From Eubacteriales bacterium (GTDB lineage: Bacteria > Bacillota > Clostridia > Lachnospirales > Lachnospiraceae), in assembly GCA_030524745.1 (NCBI GenBank), contig JAUNGC010000001.1, forward strand, positions 186,001 to 250,000: a stretch of DNA of 64,000 bases, written 5' to 3'. The notes under the pieces are model-generated. The model had not been told where the DNA came from. It did no database searches and worked only from the letters and a program-made list of their open reading frames with translations. Numbering within the stretch: the first letter of the stretch is position 1; the number at the start of each line of letters is the position of its first letter. This document shows positions 59,562-64,000 of the stretch, piece by piece. Position numbers and translations under genes: made by a program.

Positions 59562-60304
59562 CCTTTTTCATTTCTCCCATCGACTGCAGCAACCAGAAAC
59601 AAATGCCCCTCCACGCCATCGAAATGCAGCCTTGTGCATCCGGCCGCTTCAAACATCCCCGTAAGTTTTTCCTTTGTCAGCAGATGAATGTGCTCCGGGT
59701 TGTTATCCGGCTTTGACGGCACGGAAACCACCACGTATTGTTTTGCCATACGCACTGCGGCCGCAACCGCCGTTTCCGCTTCCGGGATGTGTTCCAGCAC
59801 TTCAAGCAGCGTCACTACATCAAAAGAATCGTCCGGAAACGGCTGGTCACAGATGTTTTTCTGTTGTGCATGTAACTGTGTAAAGCCTCCTGCCGCCAGT
59901 TCCTGCAAAAAGGTAACTCTTTTTTCCAGAAGATCCAATGCAGTCACCTGTACCCAGGGAAATTCCTTCACAAAAGGAATCAGAAATACGCCGCGGCCGC
60001 TCCCTGCATCCAGCATGGTTTCAAACTGCAGGGAGCGCAGAAAACCGATCGTTCTGCGCACTCTGGGCATTGTCTGCGTGCCGGACTTAAACGGGTAGAG
60101 TTTTAATTGCGCTTCCTGTCCGGCAGCGACGATCCTCTGCATTTTTCCGTCGTCAAGTTCCCCGATTTCTTTTTCCAGCAATTCTTCCGGCAGGTTCGGA
60201 ATACCGGTTCTTTTTGCATGGCCCCGAATCCAGGCCGCGGCTGTTTTCACATCGTAATATTCTGTCAGATCATTCATAAAATCACTCTTTTCTAAATGCC
60301 CCAT
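59558..60304 (-). CDS. SAM-dependent methyltransferase of the RNA-repair operon
   Basis: A 248-residue class I methyltransferase. A helical N-terminus (about 1-85) precedes motif I MLDAGSGRGVFLIP (DAGSGRG 99-105), DVVTLLEVLEHIPEA (E168, E171, H172) and YVVVSVPSKPDNNPEHIHLL. The E-x2-E-H-plus-His arrangement is seen in Hen1 3'-terminal 2'-O-methyltransferases but also in many ordinary methyltransferases, so RNA as substrate is an inference from position beside the RNA ligase. ATG 60304 follows AGGAGGGG; first gene of the operon. Confidence 0.82.
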   Translation of the reverse strand: MGHLEKSDFMNDLTEYYDVKTAAAWIRGHAKRTGIPNLPEELLEKEIGELDDGKMQRIVAAGQEAQLKLYPFKSGTQTMPRVRRTIGFLRSLQFETMLDAGSGRGVFLIPFVKEFPWVQVTALDLLEKRVTFLQELAAGGFTQLHAQQKNICDQPFPDDSFDVVTLLEVLEHIPEAETAVAAAVRMAKQYVVVSVPSKPDNNPEHIHLLTKEKLTGMFEAAGCTRLHFDGVEGHLFLVAAVDGRNEKG

Positions 60305-60387
60305 TTTCCCCTCCTGAGTCATCTATACTTTGACGGATGTCTGATAAATATACTGTAACACAATCCGTTCGTTTCATCAATTACAAA

Positions 60388-60421
60388 GACCCCGGCGTGC
60401 AAACCGCGCACACCGGGGATC
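60388..60421 (-). terminator. terminator of asnB
   Basis: CCCCGGTGTGCG pairs with GCACGCCGGGG; a short T-rich end (GTCTTTG) follows on the minus strand, 44 bases past the asnB stop. Confidence 0.65.
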
Positions 60422-60464
60422 GTCCTCTTTTGCAACTATTTTTATCAGTCTTTGCAGCCGTTCT

Positions 60465-62048
60465 TTACTTTCCGCTGTCGCCGTAGTTCGCCAGCACGCG
60501 CGCGCTGGGATCGTCCACGTTGCAGCCTTCCCATTCCTTGTTGGGCATCCAGAAGTCGGGAATCATTTTCGCCTGCCCCGGATAATACTTTTCAAAAATT
60601 TCCCTGTAAAGCAGGCTTTCCTTGGTGAAAGGCTGTGCGTAGTCATACTTTTTGCGCAGCGTTTCAAACTCTTCGTCCGTATAGAAAGCGTTCGCGTATT
60701 CTTTTAAATCGTCCACCATGCTGTGTCCCACCGCGTCGGAGAACGCCGCCTTTTCACGCCACAAAATGTTTTCGGGCAGAATGCCGTCATCCTCAAAAGC
60801 CTTGCGCAGCAGATATTTTCCTTTTCCGTAGGTGTTCATCTTCTTTGCCGGATCGATGGACATGACATAGCGCACAAAATCCAGATCGCCGAAGGGCACG
60901 CGCGCTTCCAGGCTGTTTGCGCCCAGGCATCTGTCCGCGCGCAGCACGTCGTAGCAATATAATTCACGGATTCTCTTTGCCGCCTCTTCCTGGAACGCCG
61001 CCGCGCTGGGCGCGAAATCCGTATATTTATAGCCGAACAGTTCGTCGGAAATTTCGCCGGTCAGAAGAACCTTTATATCCGTCGTCTCGTTGATCGCCTT
61101 ACATACCAGATACATGCCCATGCTGGCGCGGATCGTCGTGATATCGTAAGTCGCCAGCGCCTCAATGACAGTCTCCAGATATTCCAGCACCTGTTCTTTC
61201 GTCATGATGACTTCCGTATGATCGGCGCCGATGAAATCCGCCGCTTCCTTCGCATATTTTAAATCGATGGCGTCAATATCCATGCCGATCGCAAAGGTTT
61301 TGATGGGTTTCTTCAGAATGTTCGCTGCAATCGCGCACACAAGGCTGGAATCCAGACCGCCGGAGAGCAGAAATCCCAGCGGCGCGTCTGCGTCCAGACG
61401 TTTTCTGACGCCTTCCACAAGCTTATCATGTATGTTCTTTGTAATCGTATCCAGATCGCTGTGCACATAGCCATGCACAGTCGCAATATCCTCATATCTG
61501 ATGAAGTCGCCGTCGTAATAATAGTATCCGGGCGGGAACGGACGTATTTCATCCACCCAGCCTGCAAGGCTCTTTGCTTCGCTGGCAAATGCGATCTTTC
61601 CGGTTGCGGAATAGCCGTAAAACAGCGGACGGATGCCGATTGGATCTCTGGCCGCCAGCAGCTTCTTACTCTTACCGTCATAGATCACGCACGCATATTC
61701 CGCATCCAGATGGGAAAACATTTCCAGTCCGTATTCCGCATACAGCGGCAGCAGGACTTCACAGTCCGAACCGCTCTTAAAAACGTAGCCCCGCTCTTCC
61801 AGTTCCTTTTTGATCGTGCGGAATCCGTAGATTTCGCCGTTGCATACCACCCAGCTTCCATCCCGGAAAAAAGGCTGCATGCCGTCCGGCGTCAGTCCCA
61901 TGATCGCCAGTCTGGCAAATCCCATCAGGCCGAATTCCGTTTCCTCAACCTGCAGCGCGTCGGGCCCGCGCATTTGAGTTTTCTTCAGGTAGCCTTCCAT
62001 CTTTTCCTTACTGATGTCTTTTCCCGCGTAACACATGATTGAACACAT
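60465..62048 (-). CDS. asnB: asparagine synthase (glutamine-hydrolysing)
   Basis: A 527-residue enzyme that makes asparagine from aspartate, glutamine and ATP. It begins MCSIMCYAGKD; processed Met leaves the N-terminal nucleophile Cys2. The glutaminase part has GFARLAIMGLTPDG and VCNGEIYGFRTIKKEL; the synthetase part has the pyrophosphatase motif FLLSGGLDSSLVCAIA and the ADRCLGANSLEARVPFGD block. ATG at 62048 fits GGAGGG at 7-8 bases; the longer in-frame extension to 62132 overlaps the T-box terminator and is not used. The leader is an Asn-type T-box, so it is induced by uncharged tRNA-Asn. Confidence 0.97.
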   Translation of the reverse strand: MCSIMCYAGKDISKEKMEGYLKKTQMRGPDALQVEETEFGLMGFARLAIMGLTPDGMQPFFRDGSWVVCNGEIYGFRTIKKELEERGYVFKSGSDCEVLLPLYAEYGLEMFSHLDAEYACVIYDGKSKKLLAARDPIGIRPLFYGYSATGKIAFASEAKSLAGWVDEIRPFPPGYYYYDGDFIRYEDIATVHGYVHSDLDTITKNIHDKLVEGVRKRLDADAPLGFLLSGGLDSSLVCAIAANILKKPIKTFAIGMDIDAIDLKYAKEAADFIGADHTEVIMTKEQVLEYLETVIEALATYDITTIRASMGMYLVCKAINETTDIKVLLTGEISDELFGYKYTDFAPSAAAFQEEAAKRIRELYCYDVLRADRCLGANSLEARVPFGDLDFVRYVMSIDPAKKMNTYGKGKYLLRKAFEDDGILPENILWREKAAFSDAVGHSMVDDLKEYANAFYTDEEFETLRKKYDYAQPFTKESLLYREIFEKYYPGQAKMIPDFWMPNKEWEGCNVDDPSARVLANYGDSGK

Positions 62049-62065
62049 AAACAATCCCTCCGAAT

Positions 62066-62412
62066 AAAAAATTAAGCAGCCATTTGTCCCAATGAAAATA
62101 GGACGAATAGCTGCTATTATCCGCGGTGCCACCTAACTTGCCGCACGCCCTTGTGCGACCCCTTTTTCGCGTTCTCATGAAACGCTATCCCAATAACGTG
62201 GGACTCCGGCTCCCTTACTCGGAAATCGCAATACAAACCAAACCTTCCCTGTCATCAATCCTGTGACGCTCCGGTTCCGGTCTGTGAACTCTCCCCTTTT
62301 GGTTCGCAGCTCGGAAGTGTTCTTTCATACATCCGCTGTACGGGACTCCCACCGACGCCCGCTCTCTGAACCAACTGCATGCATTACTTTTCTTCGTCAT
62401 CGCTTTTAACTG
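62066..62412 (-). promoter_or_regulatory. T-box leader of asnB (Asn)
   Basis: The minus strand has the T-box core AGGTGGCACCGCGG at 62122-62135, followed by a terminator with stem AGCAGC...GCTGCT and T run at 62066-62115 that competes with the antiterminator. Upstream lies a stem I-like region with AGAGAGCGGGCG and a specifier loop GAAAGAACACTTCCGAG; AAC (62319-62321) fits an Asn codon. Readthrough should occur when tRNA-Asn is uncharged. Confidence 0.9.
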
Positions 62413-62418
62413 TTTAAC

Positions 62419-62447
62419 ACGATATCACATCAACTTCAAGTTGTCAA
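62419..62447 (-). promoter_or_regulatory. promoter of the asnB T-box transcript
   Basis: Minus strand TTGACA (62442-62447), 17 bases, TATCGT (62419-62424). The -35 box overlaps the GH5 gene stop codon (TCTTGACA). Confidence 0.7.
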
Positions 62448-64000
62448 GACGCGATTTTAAACTGTAATTCCTTTATGATGATCTTTCCCGCTTCCGTTTC
62501 CAGCCGCACCGCGGCTTCTCCTGTTTCAAAACCGGCCACAGCCAGAGGCACGGTCACCTCCCGCATCCCGCTTTCCACCAAAATCCTTTGTTTTTCTCCG
62601 TCTCTTAAGCCCGCCAGTAAAACCGCGTCTTCCTCCGCCTCCAAAGAAATCGTCAGACAGAGTTTTCCGGTCATGCTTTTCTCATAATGGAAACGATAGC
62701 AGGCGAATTCTCCTTTCTTCAGGACCAGCGCCAGTCTGTCCCATCCGCAGTCAAATGCAAACTCCTGCTCCTTTTTCGGGTACAACTCGCAGATTTCCAT
62801 TCCGGCGCCCTTGCGGTAAAGCGCGCCGCTTTCAGAACGTTCCCGCGTTTCGGCTCCCGCATCCGAAGCTTTGGCGGCAGCTTTTTGGGCATGATAAGAG
62901 ATTCCCTCGCCGGGATATTCGTCAAAATCCACACCGCATACGGTAAAGGGCGGCTTGCGGAACACGTGGTTCGTGATTTCGGGATGGTGTTCGCAGTTTT
63001 CATAAAGCACATTTTCCAGATACTCATCCAAAATCTTCTGTGCCCGCGCAAAGCCGGGATGCGGCCCTCTGTCCAGATACCGCAGAATTTCCTCATAACC
63101 TTCGGGTCTGCGGATGGAACAGGGGGAATTGGTGCAGTCCATCTTTTTCCAGGGCCAGATATTATAGCCGATTCCCATGGATTCCGCCAGCGGATAAAGC
63201 GCCGCGTACCAGGTATTCTTATTTTCTCCCGTCTCTCCCATCCACAGCGGCACGTTCAGTCTGTCCGCAGCTTCCACATAACGGGCCAGGCATTCGGTAT
63301 CCGGCGGCTCCGCATAACGGTGGAAATGCAGCACCATATTATCGTCATATTTTTTATGGAAAATCCGCACATCCGTGGCCCAGTGAGGTCCTTCCAGCGT
63401 AACGATATGAACCTGGTCCACCCTGCGGATTCTCTCAATGGCCTCTTCGTAAAACAGTTCCAGTTTGGGAATCAGCCAGTCAAAATCGCCGTTTCCCGCC
63501 GTCGGAGGTATGACCGGCTCATTTAACAGATCATAGCCGCCCACCACGGCCCGGTCATGATAACGCTGCGCCAGCTTTTCCCAAAGCGCCAGCCCTTTTT
63601 CCCAGCAGTCCCGGTCAAGAAACAATCTGGGGACATTGTCCACGGAGTCGTCGATGTTTGATCCTGTCTGCCCGCCGGGCGCGCCATGCAGATCCAGAAA
63701 CGCATAGATCCCCGCCTCTTCACACCACAAAAGGCATCTGTCCAGAAGCCGGAAGCCTTCCTCTTTCCAGACAATACCCGGTCCGTCCTCCATAAAGTGC
63801 CGGTAACTGAATGGAATCCTTACGGAATTATACCCCAGTTGCTTCATTGCAAAAATATCTTCCCGGCGCACATAGTTTTCCCGGTATTTTTTCCAGAAGC
63901 GATCCGCATATTCCTTTCCGGTCAATTCCTCCACGCACTTTTCGATCCGCGCCGGACGGTCGAACCGTTCTCCGGTCGCTTTCCACATATAGCCTTCCTG
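62444..64000 (-). CDS. glycoside hydrolase family 5 protein (partial, N-terminus off right edge)
   Basis: The frame is open to the right edge (QEGYMWK precedes MWKATGER), so the N-terminus is outside; 518 residues are visible. GH5 marks: YNSVRIPFSYRHFM, GIYAFLDLHGAPGGQTG, the acid/base Glu in GGYDLLNEPVIP, HFHRYAEPPD and the nucleophile Glu in WMGETGENKNTWY, then NIWPWKKMD. The C-terminal 150 residues form a beta-sandwich (SMTGKLCLTISLEAEEDA). It cleaves beta-glucan-type glycosides; the visible part has no signal peptide, so it may act inside the cell on oligosaccharides. Confidence 0.92.
   Translation of the reverse strand, partial: QEGYMWKATGERFDRPARIEKCVEELTGKEYADRFWKKYRENYVRREDIFAMKQLGYNSVRIPFSYRHFMEDGPGIVWKEEGFRLLDRCLLWCEEAGIYAFLDLHGAPGGQTGSNIDDSVDNVPRLFLDRDCWEKGLALWEKLAQRYHDRAVVGGYDLLNEPVIPPTAGNGDFDWLIPKLELFYEEAIERIRRVDQVHIVTLEGPHWATDVRIFHKKYDDNMVLHFHRYAEPPDTECLARYVEAADRLNVPLWMGETGENKNTWYAALYPLAESMGIGYNIWPWKKMDCTNSPCSIRRPEGYEEILRYLDRGPHPGFARAQKILDEYLENVLYENCEHHPEITNHVFRKPPFTVCGVDFDEYPGEGISYHAQKAAAKASDAGAETRERSESGALYRKGAGMEICELYPKKEQEFAFDCGWDRLALVLKKGEFACYRFHYEKSMTGKLCLTISLEAEEDAVLLAGLRDGEKQRILVESGMREVTVPLAVAGFETGEAAVRLETEAGKIIIKELQFKIAS

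Noticed and set aside
1-64000. Search by eye for CRISPR repeats, tRNA genes, rRNA, insertion sequences and phage genes
   Set aside because: No regularly spaced repeats, cloverleaf-with-CCA sequences, transposase or integrase frames were recognised; the only nuclease/transposase-like frame is the truncated one at 7872-8561.

Overview
The window looks like chromosomal DNA of an anaerobic Firmicute, most likely a Lachnospiraceae-type Clostridium. The signs are a complete anaerobic (cobalt-early) cobalamin operon under an adenosylcobalamin riboswitch, a T-box in front of asnB, feoA/feoB iron genes, BlaI/M56 regulator pairs, AGGAGG-type ribosome sites and clean TTGACA/TATAAT promoters. Nearly every gene is on the minus strand; the only confident plus-strand gene is a small XRE regulator at 53.7 kb. 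I saw no rRNA, tRNA, CRISPR array, insertion sequence or prophage.

Layout. 0-2.2 kb: end of a polysaccharide O-acetylation pair (SGNH-like protein and MBOAT acyltransferase). 2.2-6 kb: a proline/cysteine-rich protein, a lipoprotein, and an M56 protease with its BlaI repressor and a clear dyad operator. 6-7.9 kb: an archaeal-type aspartyl-tRNA synthetase behind a long structured leader. 7.9-8.6 kb: a 5'-truncated PD-(D/E)XK-type gene with a perfect consensus promoter. 8.7-27.1 kb: the cobalamin operon, transcribed from a riboswitch at 27.0 kb through cbiK, cbiL, cbiD, cbiF, cbiG, cbiH, a cbiJ-cbiE-cbiT fusion, a cbiA-cobT fusion, cobU, cobS, a degenerate cobU-like gene, a phosphatase, cbiB, an EFR1 flavodoxin/ferredoxin, cobD, cbiP and cbiC. 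Two very long inverted repeats lie inside this operon and a third lies at 29.1 kb; two of the three share an apical loop. 27-30 kb: an S66 peptidase, a P-loop remnant, a P-loop kinase-like gene. 29.4-32.9 kb: ferrous iron uptake (two feoA, feoB, a 45-residue FeoB-associated protein, a Fur-like regulator) with two DtxR-like boxes. 33-44.3 kb: PTS EIICB, glycosyltransferases, DedA, carB, an sfsA-mutY fusion, a 5'-nucleotidase, a DUF1653 protein.

44.4-53.6 kb: a surface-protein locus with three secreted proteins sharing a W-[ND]-P-x-T motif, two membrane-anchored beta-rich proteins and one sortase-type anchored protein, then a GHKL ATPase and a second M56/BlaI pair. 53.7-57 kb: XRE regulator, an ECF-like sigma factor with a tiny overlapping upstream ORF, a TPM-domain protein and a zinc-ribbon membrane protein. 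57-60.3 kb: a putative RNA-repair operon (methyltransferase, RNA ligase, HD-plus-polynucleotide-kinase-like protein, XRE regulator with a dyad over its own start codon). 60.4-64 kb: asnB under an Asn T-box, and a GH5 glycosidase running off the right edge.

Logic. The B12 genes cover cobalt insertion to cobalamin, except the corrinoid adenosyltransferase and the steps before sirohydrochlorin. AsnB (free asparagine, T-box sensing tRNA-Asn) and the archaeal-type AspRS are both tied to Asp/Asn charging. The strongest candidates for something undescribed are the RNA-repair operon, the surface-protein locus, the aspS leader RNA and the giant palindromes.
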